Shown one piece after another: positions 46,880 to 55,854 of a DNA stretch of 64,000 nucleotides. Origin of the DNA: Sphingobacteriales bacterium (lineage in GTDB: Bacteria; Bacteroidota; Bacteroidia; Chitinophagales; UBA2359); the NCBI GenBank assembly GCA_016700115.1, contig CP064999.1, positions 3,100,001 through 3,164,000 on the forward strand, written 5' to 3'. The position numbers were made by a program, and so were the translations under genes. Each line of letters begins with the position of its first letter. Positions within the stretch are counted from its first letter, which is position 1. Below the pieces are notes generated by a model, which was not told the origin of the DNA, made no database searches, and saw only the letters and a program-made list of their open reading frames with translations.

Positions 46880-47953
46880 ATGGAGAAATTTATTTTTACC
46901 CGAACCAAAGCCTTATTAAGCGTTCTTTTAGTTGTATCGTTATTCATAAATTCTTGTAGTACTGATTTTGATGTTGCTGCCGATTGGGAAGAGATTACTA
47001 TTATTTACGGGTTGCTCGACAAGGGAAAAACCAACCAGTATATTCGTATCAACAAAGCGTTTTTAAGCCAAAACACCAGCGCGCTTGAAATAGCGCCCAT
47101 TTCAGATTCGCTTTATCATAATCCGCCGGCAGAGGTGTTGTTGAAAGCTTATGACAATCAAAATAACCTGAAACAAACCCTAACCCTCGAAAAGGTGAAT
47201 GCTGCCGATGAAGGGTTGGTAAAAGACGAAGGATTGTTTGCTTCAAATCCTTATTTTTTGTACAAAACTTCAGCAGCCTTAAATGCTACCTATATCTATA
47301 AAGTAGAAATTACTACCGCTGATGGTAAAATTATCACCGCCCAAACACCGGTAATTGACAATTTCGATGCCATCCGCCCTGACCCAAACTTCGAAGTCAG
47401 TTTGTTGAGTGAAAACTACACAATGCGGTGGTCGCCTTCCAATAATGTGGGGATTTACGATATGGATTTAATCGTCAAATACGACGAACAACGAATAGAT
47501 GCCAATGGCTCAATTGTTACCCTCCCCAAAACCCTTAAATGGAATGTGTTTTCTAACCTCAACAGAGAAACCTCCATTGAGCAAGGCCGGGTTACTTATG
47601 ATTTGAATGTAGAAGCATTTTTTAATGTACTATTGCAAAACCTTTCCAATGTCGACTCCGTACAACGTCGCTTCTTTAAATCATTCGATTTCTATATTCA
47701 CGCAGGAAGCAACGACTTAAAAACCTACAACGATGTAACGTTCGCTCAATTTGGCGTAACCTCCAGTCAAAACATTCTCGAATATTCCAATGTAGAAGGT
47801 GGTTTGGGATTGTTTGCCTCCCGCTACAGCAAATTTATCGAAAATGTAAAACTAACCGATGCCTCCATTGACCTGTTGGCCTGCGACCCACGTACAACTG
47901 CATTGAAGTTTGCTACGCATCCCGGGAGTATTACTTTTCCTAATTGTTTTTAG
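46880..47953 (+). CDS. Lipoprotein, DUF4249-like
   Basis: The 357-aa protein starts at the ATG at 46880, after promoter-like boxes. It has a lipoprotein signal (VSLFINSC, Cys at about residue 25). The region after the Cys (DFDVAADWEEITIIYGLLD ... QYIRINKAFLS) resembles DUF4249 proteins, which are exported lipoproteins next to TonB receptors in Bacteroidota. An early fibronectin-like beta module is likely. Here no TonB receptor is adjacent. Weak family assignment. Confidence 0.6.
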   Translation: MEKFIFTRTKALLSVLLVVSLFINSCSTDFDVAADWEEITIIYGLLDKGKTNQYIRINKAFLSQNTSALEIAPISDSLYHNPPAEVLLKAYDNQNNLKQTLTLEKVNAADEGLVKDEGLFASNPYFLYKTSAALNATYIYKVEITTADGKIITAQTPVIDNFDAIRPDPNFEVSLLSENYTMRWSPSNNVGIYDMDLIVKYDEQRIDANGSIVTLPKTLKWNVFSNLNRETSIEQGRVTYDLNVEAFFNVLLQNLSNVDSVQRRFFKSFDFYIHAGSNDLKTYNDVTFAQFGVTSSQNILEYSNVEGGLGLFASRYSKFIENVKLTDASIDLLACDPRTTALKFATHPGSITFPNCF

Positions 47954-48123
47954 AGGGGGGGAACTTTATTAGAGGGGGGAAACTTTTGTTGAATCGATTG
48001 GCGGGGGTTGAAGGAACGAATTATTTAAAGGGACTGACCCTTAGATCTCGGTGGTTTAATGTGTTTGCTGGGTGGGTAGTAGTGAAATAGGCTCTATCAG
48101 AGTCTTAAATTTGTCTTAAAGGA
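47954..48123. other. Intergenic with a short G-rich direct repeat
   Basis: A G-rich element AGAGGGGGGGAACTT is repeated 19 bp apart (47952 and 47971) just past the lipoprotein gene stop, then GGCGGGGG follows at about 48001. It marks the left boundary of the defence island. Functional meaning is not known. Confidence 0.4.
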
Positions 48124-49305
48124 ATGGAAGCTAAAAAACAAGTCATTTACCTCGACAATAACGCCACGACTCAAATTGATAAAAGGGTCTTGGATGCTAT
48201 GATGCCATTTCTTACCAACGAGTTTGCAAATGCAAATAGCACTCATCGGTTTGGAGTCAATGCTTATGAAGCTGTCAAGTTTGCAAGAATTCAAGTGTCG
48301 GAGTTAATTTGTGCGGAGCCTCACGAAATTGTGTTTACAAGCGGTTCAACCGAAGCAATAAACCTTGCCATAAAAGGTGTTGCTGAATATAACATCCAGA
48401 AAGGAAAACACATTGTAACTGTATCATCGGAACACCCGGCTGTACTGGATACTTGTCAACACTTAGAAACAAAAGGTTTTGAAGTAACATACCTGCCTGT
48501 CAAATCGGATGGTTTAATTGACATGGCAAAACTTGAAAGGGTTTTGCGTAATGATACAATTCTTGTGTCGGTCATGTTAGCCAATAATGAAACCGGTGTT
48601 TTGCAACCAATCAACAAAATAGCCGAGCTATCACATAGTGCCGGAGCTTTGTTTATGTGCGATGCAACTCAAGCGGTTGGTAAAATACCTGTAAATGTTG
48701 ATGCTCTTGAAATTGATTTGCTCTGTATGAGTGGTCACAAATTATATGCTCCCAAAGGTGTTGGAGCATTGTATGTGAGGCAACGAATGAACCGTGTGAA
48801 AATACCTGCGTTGGTGCATGGTGGAGGACACGAAAGGGGAATGAGAAGCGGAACGCTTAATGTTCCCGGCATTGTTGCTTTGGGTGAAGCCTGTGCCATT
48901 GCAAAAAAGGAGTTATCAAAAAATGAAGAAAGCATTGGCGCTTTGAGAGATTATTTGGAAACTGAATTACTCAAAATCGAAGGAACTTCAGTTAACGGAA
49001 ATACTGCTGCCCGTCTTTTTAATACTTCAAACATTTTGTTTCGTGGCACTGATTCCGATGCGATTATTATGGGTTTAAGCAATCCCGAAAATGATTTGCC
49101 GCTTATTGCTGTAAGCAATGGAAGCGCTTGCACTTCTACATCTATTGAACCTTCTCATGTCTTGACTGCAATGGGCTTAGATGAAATTGCAGCCTTTAGC
49201 AGCATCCGTTTTTCTCTCGGCAAATACAACACGAAAAAGGAAATTGAGATTGTTATAGACGCTGTTAAGAATGTTGTAAACAGTCTTCGTTCAATGGTTA
49301 GTTAA
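48124..49305 (+). CDS. dndA: Cysteine desulfurase, DndA/IscS-like
   Basis: The 393-aa PLP enzyme takes sulfur from cysteine and passes it on as persulfide. Features are YLDNNATTQ near residue 9, the substrate-binding SEHPAVLDT, the PLP Lys in MSGHKLYAPKG and the active-site Cys loop SNGSACTSTS. It is the only plus-strand gene in the 48-60-kb stretch and it converges with a 4-bp overlap on the small gene at 49302. Because a DndC gene is in the same island, a role in DNA phosphorothioation is likely, but an ordinary IscS/NifS function cannot be excluded from sequence. Confidence 0.82.
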   Translation: MEAKKQVIYLDNNATTQIDKRVLDAMMPFLTNEFANANSTHRFGVNAYEAVKFARIQVSELICAEPHEIVFTSGSTEAINLAIKGVAEYNIQKGKHIVTVSSEHPAVLDTCQHLETKGFEVTYLPVKSDGLIDMAKLERVLRNDTILVSVMLANNETGVLQPINKIAELSHSAGALFMCDATQAVGKIPVNVDALEIDLLCMSGHKLYAPKGVGALYVRQRMNRVKIPALVHGGGHERGMRSGTLNVPGIVALGEACAIAKKELSKNEESIGALRDYLETELLKIEGTSVNGNTAARLFNTSNILFRGTDSDAIIMGLSNPENDLPLIAVSNGSACTSTSIEPSHVLTAMGLDEIAAFSSIRFSLGKYNTKKEIEIVIDAVKNVVNSLRSMVS

Positions 49306-49544
49306 AAATCAATATTATCATCGCTTTCATCTTCCCTGTATTCCAAAATCAATTTTGAATCGGTAGCAGGGAGCGCTTGAACCTCTTTGAGTTTCCGTCC
49401 AATTGTTCTTGTTCTCACACTTGTATTGTCAAGTTCTTTGGTTGCTGCAATCAGCTTATCTCTTGTCTTTTCAATACGGAGTGTGTGAATGATGTTTACG
49501 ATTAAGAGAATCGTAAGGACTGAAAGGAAAATGTAGATTCCCAT
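49302..49544 (-). CDS. Small membrane-anchored protein, possible RmuC remnant
   Basis: The 80-aa product has one N-terminal membrane helix (GIYIFLSVLTILLIVNII) and a charged tail. Its C-terminal stretch IGRKLKEVQALPATDS resembles my memory of the C-terminal region of RmuC recombination proteins, whereas the central nuclease-like domain is missing. It may be a deleted rmuC or an unrelated small membrane protein. It lies 15 bp downstream of hamB on the same strand and overlaps the 3' end of the desulfurase gene by 4 bp. Confidence 0.45.
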   Translation of the reverse strand: MGIYIFLSVLTILLIVNIIHTLRIEKTRDKLIAATKELDNTSVRTRTIGRKLKEVQALPATDSKLILEYREDESDDNIDF

Positions 49545-49559
49545 TTTGATTTTTTTTGC

Positions 49560-52136
49560 TTAAAACAATATTGAACTAATTTCATCATACTCAATCGCAT
49601 CCTTACTTAATCTCAACTTCAATTTTCTAGAATTGATTTCAATTAACTTGTCGCCTTCTATTGTCAAACATTCTTTGTAATTCTTGAAAAGAAAATCTGC
49701 CGAATGCCGGGACAAACCGTAATTCTGCAATGCAATTATAATTGAGTTCTGTGTTCCGTATTCAAGCAAGGTAGCCCAATTGACTCCTGCATTTTCCTCT
49801 CCTAAAATTACCACAAGCATTGCGTAGTAGTTGTTGAAATATTTTTCAAACAAAAATCTCAATACATATTCAATATCTTCAATAATGTTTCCTATTAAAA
49901 TGTTTATGTGTTGTTTGCTTCCATTAAACGGTTCAAACTTCTGTCCGGTATCTCCATAACCCGTCATAATGGTTCGACCTGTGTCATTGTAAAATTTGAT
50001 TGACTGGCTGATTATCCGATTCAAAGGAATACCATTTATCCACTGATTCATAAGCATTGCAAAGTAGCCAAGTTGTTTTTTTGATTTTAAGTGCTTTTCT
50101 TCTGTCTGCCATTTAAAAATAGTATAGAATTTATACAACCATGCTTTGCATGTTTCATAGTCAACCCTTGCAGGTAGTTTAATTTCAGAATATCTGCTAT
50201 TCTGCTTTTGCAAACTGAGATAAACTTCATTCTGAATTTTCAGATTGATTGAATTATTTGTGTTAAGTACCGTAGAAGGAACATCAATTTGCCCATTCTT
50301 ACTTTCTGCCAATTCAATTATTTCCTTTTTGTTGTCTATAATAAGTTTCTTAATGATTTCACTTTCATAGTTAGCTCTTTTAATTTCAAGTGTATCAATA
50401 CTGATAATGTTTGCGATATACCGTAGGATATCCTTCATTGTGTCAGATTCTTTTATGTTGGGGTTTTCATTTAGCACTTGTTCAATCTTTTTCAACTTCT
50501 TATCGATGTAATTTTCAACCGAAGGGTTTAAAGCAATATCATCTTTGTTTTCTAAAAGTGCTTCATGCGTCTTCCAAGTTTTATCACTCTCTTTTAGGCA
50601 AATGATGTTACCCGACAGTTCATTTTTCAACCTGCCTGCTCTGCCTGCCAAATTCCAAAAATCAATCGGTTGAAAATCGTTTCTACCGTTCTTGTTGTTC
50701 AGAATGAAAACATTTTTTGCCGGCATGTTTACACCTTCTAAAAGCGTAGAAGTGCAAAATACATAATTGATTTCCCGGTCTTTAAACAATGCTTCAATTT
50801 TTGCCCTGATTATCTGAGGAAGGTTTCCAAAGTGATAAGCAATTCCTCTGTTAAGAAATTCAGCCAAGTAGTAATCTTTGTGAATGTAACCTTTAATTTG
50901 CCTTACAACCTTTTTTACATTGCTTGAAACCTCTATTTCAGATTTCTCAAAGTAACTGAACAACTTTTCAGCTTTGTCAACAGCATCAAAACGTGAACTA
51001 CAGTAAACTATGTTGCTTTCACTTCCACCTATTTTTGAAATAATATCATTAATGCTGCCCGCTTTCTTCACTATGCTTGGCTCAAAATCGTAAGGTTCAG
51101 AATCTATGTAATGAGTAACCTTTTCTTTAAGCATGTCCACAAAAAACAAATTCTGTGAAACAGGGGCTTCTTTCGTTTTATAGTTCAATTTTTCATCTTT
51201 CCTGAATAGTTTTAAGAACACTTCAGGGTTGGAAACATTGGGAGAAGAAAAATAAAGATTGAGGTTTTTATTCTGTTTCAATGATTTTGAAATAGCTGAG
51301 TAAGCAGTTATTGCTCTTGTGTCCTTTTCAGCAGCAAGTTTGTGTGCTTCATCAACAAACAGGTAAGAGAATGTTGGATTTTTCTTCTGTGATAAATAAC
51401 TTAGTAAACGTTCCGGTGTTAGAACAAAAATGTAATGTTGTTGATTTTCCGAGTGTAATTCCGAAACATTACTGTTAGTCGCTACTGTGTAATTGTAATG
51501 CTCGAAAATATCTTTTAATTCTTTATTTAGGTCAATCGAAAACTGATTTATCAATGCTCTTGTCGGAACCATGATAACAATGTTCTCAGGCGGCTTATTG
51601 CCAACTACTTTTCTGATAAATGATTTGATGACAAACGATTTTCCCATAGAAGTGGGTCCCGAAAAACTAAAATGCTTTGAGTTACTGATTTTGGTATAAA
51701 GTTCAAATTGCGAATCAGTAAAAATTAAATTGTCTGTATCAGGAACTGACTGAGTAAATGCTTTGACTTTCTTTTCAAATTCTCTTTCAAATGGCAACTC
51801 AGAATCGTTTTTGTCTTCATTCTTCAAATATTCAATCCCAGGAAAGTTGCCCAGCTTTGCTAAAACTGAATGTGCAAAAGTTCGATAGTAAGGCTCATTT
51901 CGAAATTGGTGATTGAGCAATGTGATTACCTGATATGCTTTATTTCTTGCTTCGGGCTTTTTGGAATTTGAAAGTATGTCCGCAAATCTCAGAAGGTCAC
52001 GAAATTCTTTATCGGTAAAATTAGTTTGCCAACCAGTTTCTGAAAACAATTCCTGTGCGAACAATTTTGCCGCTTTGTTTTGAAGTGTTGCAAAATAGTT
52101 GTCATGTAAAACATCATAGGCTAATTGTTCAATCAT
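49560..52136 (-). CDS. hamB: Hachiman helicase HamB
   Basis: The 858-aa superfamily 2 helicase has Walker A GPTSMGKS at residues 160-167, motif Ia VPTRALINQ near 190, DEAH in FVDEAHKLA at 262-265, and motif VI near NLAGRAGRLKNEL. It directly follows a DUF1837 gene: the HamA stop (TAA) and HamB start (ATG) share one base as TAATG, so translation is coupled. HamA plus a DExH helicase is the Hachiman anti-phage system, in which HamB monitors DNA and controls the HamA nuclease. Confidence 0.85.
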   Translation of the reverse strand: MIEQLAYDVLHDNYFATLQNKAAKLFAQELFSETGWQTNFTDKEFRDLLRFADILSNSKKPEARNKAYQVITLLNHQFRNEPYYRTFAHSVLAKLGNFPGIEYLKNEDKNDSELPFEREFEKKVKAFTQSVPDTDNLIFTDSQFELYTKISNSKHFSFSGPTSMGKSFVIKSFIRKVVGNKPPENIVIMVPTRALINQFSIDLNKELKDIFEHYNYTVATNSNVSELHSENQQHYIFVLTPERLLSYLSQKKNPTFSYLFVDEAHKLAAEKDTRAITAYSAISKSLKQNKNLNLYFSSPNVSNPEVFLKLFRKDEKLNYKTKEAPVSQNLFFVDMLKEKVTHYIDSEPYDFEPSIVKKAGSINDIISKIGGSESNIVYCSSRFDAVDKAEKLFSYFEKSEIEVSSNVKKVVRQIKGYIHKDYYLAEFLNRGIAYHFGNLPQIIRAKIEALFKDREINYVFCTSTLLEGVNMPAKNVFILNNKNGRNDFQPIDFWNLAGRAGRLKNELSGNIICLKESDKTWKTHEALLENKDDIALNPSVENYIDKKLKKIEQVLNENPNIKESDTMKDILRYIANIISIDTLEIKRANYESEIIKKLIIDNKKEIIELAESKNGQIDVPSTVLNTNNSINLKIQNEVYLSLQKQNSRYSEIKLPARVDYETCKAWLYKFYTIFKWQTEEKHLKSKKQLGYFAMLMNQWINGIPLNRIISQSIKFYNDTGRTIMTGYGDTGQKFEPFNGSKQHINILIGNIIEDIEYVLRFLFEKYFNNYYAMLVVILGEENAGVNWATLLEYGTQNSIIIALQNYGLSRHSADFLFKNYKECLTIEGDKLIEINSRKLKLRLSKDAIEYDEISSILF

Positions 52137-53044
52137 TATTCAGCTAAAGTTATTTTTTTGATGATTTCTTTTCGTGTTTCATCCAACTTCATAAACGGAA
52201 ATACATACACATAGATAGTATAGCCGTGTAAATCATATTCATCAATCTTTTTTTTTATGTGGTTCATTTTACCCCCTACTTCTTTTTTAATTTTATCTTT
52301 AATCAGCTTTAGAAAATCAACATTGCTTAAACTTCTTTCTTCGGGTGTGGGGTTATGTTCAAAGCCAGCAAAAATTGCAAAGGCATTGTTCTTGGTAATT
52401 GGATTCTTTGAATTTGCCTTAGGCATGATTACCGATTTGAGAAACTGATATGAGTGTCCATCAAATGTTTCTTTACAAAGTTGTGAGTTCAATAAGCCAA
52501 TTTCATCATTGATATTGTTCTTAGTTCTTGTTCTGAAATCGTTTATGGATGCAAATGCATTCGAAATTGATGTAGTTAGTTTTTGCTCCATCTTTGATTC
52601 TCCGAAAATGAGTTGATAATTTGTATCAGTCTCTTTCAGTAAGTGAATACCGTCAGAACCTTTTGCATAATCTTTTGAAGAAAGTTTTATTTCCAGCTTG
52701 GTTAATATCTTAGGGGCTTTTAAGTGTGATTCAAGAAAACAGAAAAGCAAAAGCTCTCCTGCTTCGCCTTCATTAACATTATAATCACGGAACTTTGAAG
52801 CCGCTTTTGTATAAAGTTCTCCCCAACGATTATCTTTTATAAAGTCATTTATTACTTTTCGTGAAAGGGAAAATGAAATAAAGTGATTACGCAAATTGTC
52901 TATCAATTCAGGATAGCAGAACTCGTTGTTTTCAATTTTCAGAATATATAAATTGAGTTTTGAATGAGTGTTCGGGACATCACATTCAATCTCCTTATAA
53001 AAGAGGTCTAAAAAAGATTCGGGTATGGTTGTTTTTAACTCCAT
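52136..53044 (-). CDS. hamA: Hachiman effector HamA (DUF1837)
   Basis: The 302-aa protein matches DUF1837/HamA: an early helical part, the motif NEGEAGELLLFCFLE near residues 91-105, then a PD-(D/E)xK-like core KGSDGIH near 129-134 (D131) and FGESKM near 148-152 (E149, K151). In Hachiman this subunit is the nuclease that destroys DNA when HamB senses invading DNA. It lies 2 bp downstream of the HNH gene and overlaps hamB, so HNH-hamA-hamB look like one transcript. Confidence 0.85.
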   Translation of the reverse strand: MELKTTIPESFLDLFYKEIECDVPNTHSKLNLYILKIENNEFCYPELIDNLRNHFISFSLSRKVINDFIKDNRWGELYTKAASKFRDYNVNEGEAGELLLFCFLESHLKAPKILTKLEIKLSSKDYAKGSDGIHLLKETDTNYQLIFGESKMEQKLTTSISNAFASINDFRTRTKNNINDEIGLLNSQLCKETFDGHSYQFLKSVIMPKANSKNPITKNNAFAIFAGFEHNPTPEERSLSNVDFLKLIKDKIKKEVGGKMNHIKKKIDEYDLHGYTIYVYVFPFMKLDETRKEIIKKITLAE

Positions 53045-53046
53045 TT

Positions 53047-54012
53047 TTATATTTTGAAAATATTATTCCTATGCCATTCAAAGTTTCCTAATAACGGGTA
53101 GTAGGTTTCCAATTTAGGCAAATTAATTTCCTTGTTTTCAAAAGCTCTAATACTGTAATTCGTTTCATTTTCTCTAAAAGTTTTTGAAACAACTACTTTG
53201 TAGTTTTCATCAATTGCTATAAGTCCTCTATCAAAGGCTCTATGAAGGTTTGGACATAAGGCAATTCCATTTGTAACCGTATCATCATAACTCACTCTAA
53301 ATGGAACAATATGGCAGGCATCCACCAAAGAAACAGAAATTGTTGCATCTATTCTCATACCTGAAATACAGCAAGTATTGTTGTAGATTTTAGGAATTTC
53401 TCTTTTAAACAAACAACCTCTTAAAAAAATCTCCTCCTCATTTTTTTGCTTTATTAAGTTCTTTATTTCTTGCCTGTATTCCTCAGATGGTTCGTTTAAT
53501 ATTTTTTTCTCAATATCATCAAATAGTTTTTGTTGCTCACCTGATGAATTACTGAAATTGCTTTCTGTTTCAGGAAAGTGTTTATCCAATAAAAACTGTT
53601 GTAAAATTCCATTACTTTTTTTGTCATTCATTAAAGCGAGTAAATCCTCATTTATTATAGCAAAATCAACAGCCGCATTTAGATTTGCAAAACTTCGCAT
53701 AGATGCAGATAGTTGAAGAATATTTTCAAATCCTGGTTTTGGAATTAGTTTCCAAAACTTATCGTTTGTTAGATGATAAAAAGGTAAGGCAAAACGGCAA
53801 TCGTGATTTGATGTAACCAATAAACTCCAATTCGATTTGAATAATGCAACTAATTCAGGGCTGATGTAAATTCTTTGGTTGTTGTTTGTTCCGTTCTGAA
53901 ATGTTTGTAATATAGAAAGTAGAAGAATAGGTTTGTGCGGAGCAAACCCGTGTGCTTTATCTATTCTTAGATTTTCAATTGCTTCGAGATATTTCTGTAA
54001 TGTTTCTTGCAC
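53047..54012 (-). CDS. HNH endonuclease with N-terminal DNA-recognition-like domain
   Basis: The 321-aa protein has a C-terminal HNH_2-type nuclease: CCISGMRID, DACHIVPF (His), VTNGIALCPNLHRAFDRG (Asn and His). The N-terminal 140 residues (HKPILLLSIL, PFYHLTNDKFWKLIPKPG) resemble the sulfur-binding domain pattern of phosphorothioate-dependent McrA-like restriction enzymes, as far as memory allows. The start codon is GTG at 54010-54012; no ATG is near. It lies between dndC and hamA on the same strand. A restriction role is likely; the phosphorothioate link is an inference. Confidence 0.75.
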   Translation of the reverse strand: MQETLQKYLEAIENLRIDKAHGFAPHKPILLLSILQTFQNGTNNNQRIYISPELVALFKSNWSLLVTSNHDCRFALPFYHLTNDKFWKLIPKPGFENILQLSASMRSFANLNAAVDFAIINEDLLALMNDKKSNGILQQFLLDKHFPETESNFSNSSGEQQKLFDDIEKKILNEPSEEYRQEIKNLIKQKNEEEIFLRGCLFKREIPKIYNNTCCISGMRIDATISVSLVDACHIVPFRVSYDDTVTNGIALCPNLHRAFDRGLIAIDENYKVVVSKTFRENETNYSIRAFENKEINLPKLETYYPLLGNFEWHRNNIFKI

Positions 54013-54117
54013 ACTTGTTATGTTATTGGTTTTGAGTTAGGTGTTATTGCTAAAACCCTTTTTGTCCCGCAGGGCAAAGAATTCAGATGAAAGCCCGACC
54101 CGAACGAGTACGCTCAA

Positions 54118-55446
54118 TTAATTCAAACGAACAGCTTTCTCTAATTCTTCAATAAACAGATTCAAGCGATTGTCTATATCTGACTGCAAACCTCTTTTGC
54201 GAATCATTAGTGTTTTGGTTTTTTGCAATGCCAATAGGTCTTGTATCAACTCCACATCCATTGGTTCCTGTGTACATGACTTTTTTAGAAGGTCAACTTC
54301 TTGTTTAATTTTTTCTTCTTGTTTGCCCATATTGATTTGTGTTTTAAAAATGCTGTTATAAATTTCAGATACTTTTGTGCCGAAGAAACAATCTCTGAAC
54401 CAATGGTATTGAATTAGCACCATTTCCTGGTGTGTTATCAATTCAATTTTTTCGTAGGTTTGTATTGTTCTTTGTGCCTTTAAAATTCGTTTCAGAATTT
54501 CAACTCGGGTTTCAAATTTGTACGGACCCCAAACCCCTTCTTTAATTGAACCATCCATTTTGCGTTGTTCTCTCCAAATTTCGGGATTGTCTCTTGTCTC
54601 AATCAGGAAGTTTCTAATGTCTGCCAAGGGTTGCATCCAATCTTCTCCGTTGTCAATCAATCCTGCCATCGATTTGTCCTTGTTTACTACAGTGCAAACC
54701 CAACAACCAAAACGGCTGTTTCCGCAGCTTGGTGTTGTATCGTCAATGACTAAAGGGCAATCACCGCTATTGGCGTTTCTATAAAGCGTTACCAATTCTT
54801 TGTGCGTGCCGCCCCAAGGCGGGGGAACTTGATTGAGATATTGCCACAATTCGTTTGTCGTTACATCTTTGATTGGTGCATATACATAAGTGTTCGGCAA
54901 TTGATGTTTACGCAGCCGCCGTCCTTTTACTTCATGGCGTTTAATTGAGGCTGCACGGTTTGTACTTTCATCGCTTCTTGTACCGAGTAAAATGATGGCT
55001 GCCCCATTTTCACCGATTTTTTCGGTAATCAGCCTTGTAGTAGGATTTATTTTTAGCCTTTCCGTGCACCAGCGGTAAAACTTGTTTGGTGCAGGATAGC
55101 CAAGTCCAATCAGCCTCACCCAAAAGCTGTCTTCCAATTTCGGCTTAGTTTCCTCGACGATAATCGGAAACTGATTTAGATTTGCCTGTTTTTGAATCTG
55201 CTTTAACGTTTTGTTAATAAATTTAACAATTCTTGGATTTTCTACCAAAGTATCATTGCAAACAACATAGATTTGTCTTGTCAGTAAGGAGGGTTCAATT
55301 TTTTTTAGAGCATTCCAAACTACCTGTAAAAGCATTGTGGAATCTTTCCCGCCACTAAACCCGATAATCCAAGGTCTTGTTGGATGTTCGTCATAGAGGT
55401 ATTGGTCAATTATTTCGTTTTCTAAATGATGTATGTTTAATGACAT
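54118..55446 (-). CDS. dndC: DNA phosphorothioation protein DndC (PAPS-reductase-like)
   Basis: The 442-aa protein has the ATP-pyrophosphatase loop GFSGGKDST (residues 29-37), the NDTLVENPRIV segment characteristic of DndC, and cysteines fitting an iron-sulfur cluster (C127 in RWCTER, C241, C248 and C251 in PSCGNSRFGCWVCT). DndC activates DNA for sulfur insertion together with DndD, DndE and DndA. Those partners, apart from a desulfurase, are not in the window. It is the upstream gene of the minus-strand set; a gap of 105 bp separates it from the HNH gene. Confidence 0.9.
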   Translation of the reverse strand: MSLNIHHLENEIIDQYLYDEHPTRPWIIGFSGGKDSTMLLQVVWNALKKIEPSLLTRQIYVVCNDTLVENPRIVKFINKTLKQIQKQANLNQFPIIVEETKPKLEDSFWVRLIGLGYPAPNKFYRWCTERLKINPTTRLITEKIGENGAAIILLGTRSDESTNRAASIKRHEVKGRRLRKHQLPNTYVYAPIKDVTTNELWQYLNQVPPPWGGTHKELVTLYRNANSGDCPLVIDDTTPSCGNSRFGCWVCTVVNKDKSMAGLIDNGEDWMQPLADIRNFLIETRDNPEIWREQRKMDGSIKEGVWGPYKFETRVEILKRILKAQRTIQTYEKIELITHQEMVLIQYHWFRDCFFGTKVSEIYNSIFKTQINMGKQEEKIKQEVDLLKKSCTQEPMDVELIQDLLALQKTKTLMIRKRGLQSDIDNRLNLFIEELEKAVRLN

Positions 55447-55788
55447 GTATAATTTGTTGTCTCGCTGTTTTTTTTAAGATTTATTTGTAAAAATTTATTC
55501 AATAATTATTTCTCTAAACAACATACATTACTTATTCGAAAAGCGCTTTCGGGTCTTTTGCCCTTCAAAAAATCCGTATTCTTATCTTGTTGCTTTTAAA
55601 TTGTAGTAATTACGCTACGTAAATTATCTTCTCAACCCCATAAACTGTATATCTTATCTATTTGATTATTCTATTTCGAATAAGCGTACTTTGCAACATT
55701 CTAATCTTAAAATCATGGTGCAAGTATAACCCTTTTTTATGCAAATGACAAATCCTATTAAACTTTTGTGTGCGATAATACAACAACT
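55447..55788. other. Intergenic upstream of dndC, no gene seen
   Basis: This stretch has no ORF worth reporting. It includes short palindromes such as GAAAGCGCTTTC-like sequence near 55538-55549. Some promoter for dndC must be here but I see no clear -7/-33 pair. A small RNA read rightward is possible because a plus-strand terminator follows. Confidence 0.4.
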
Positions 55789-55818
55789 AAGCCCTCACCA
55801 TTTCCGGCAAGGGCTTTT
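55789..55818 (+). terminator. Orphan plus-strand terminator next to the 55.9-kb array
   Basis: AAGCCCT (55789-55795) pairs with AGGGCTT (55810-55816), with an extra CC/GG inside, and is followed by T residues on the plus strand. No plus-strand gene ends here, so it may belong to an unseen small RNA or shield the array from transcription. Confidence 0.6.
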
Positions 55819-55854
55819 TAGTAGTTCGTTTTGGGATTTTTTGTTCATAGTTTT

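Noticed and set aside
54013..54117. attC-like site (GTTAGGT) in the gap between dndC and the HNH gene
   Set aside because: Only one core-like heptamer is seen; no partner core site or imperfect stem at the right distance, and no integrase in the window.
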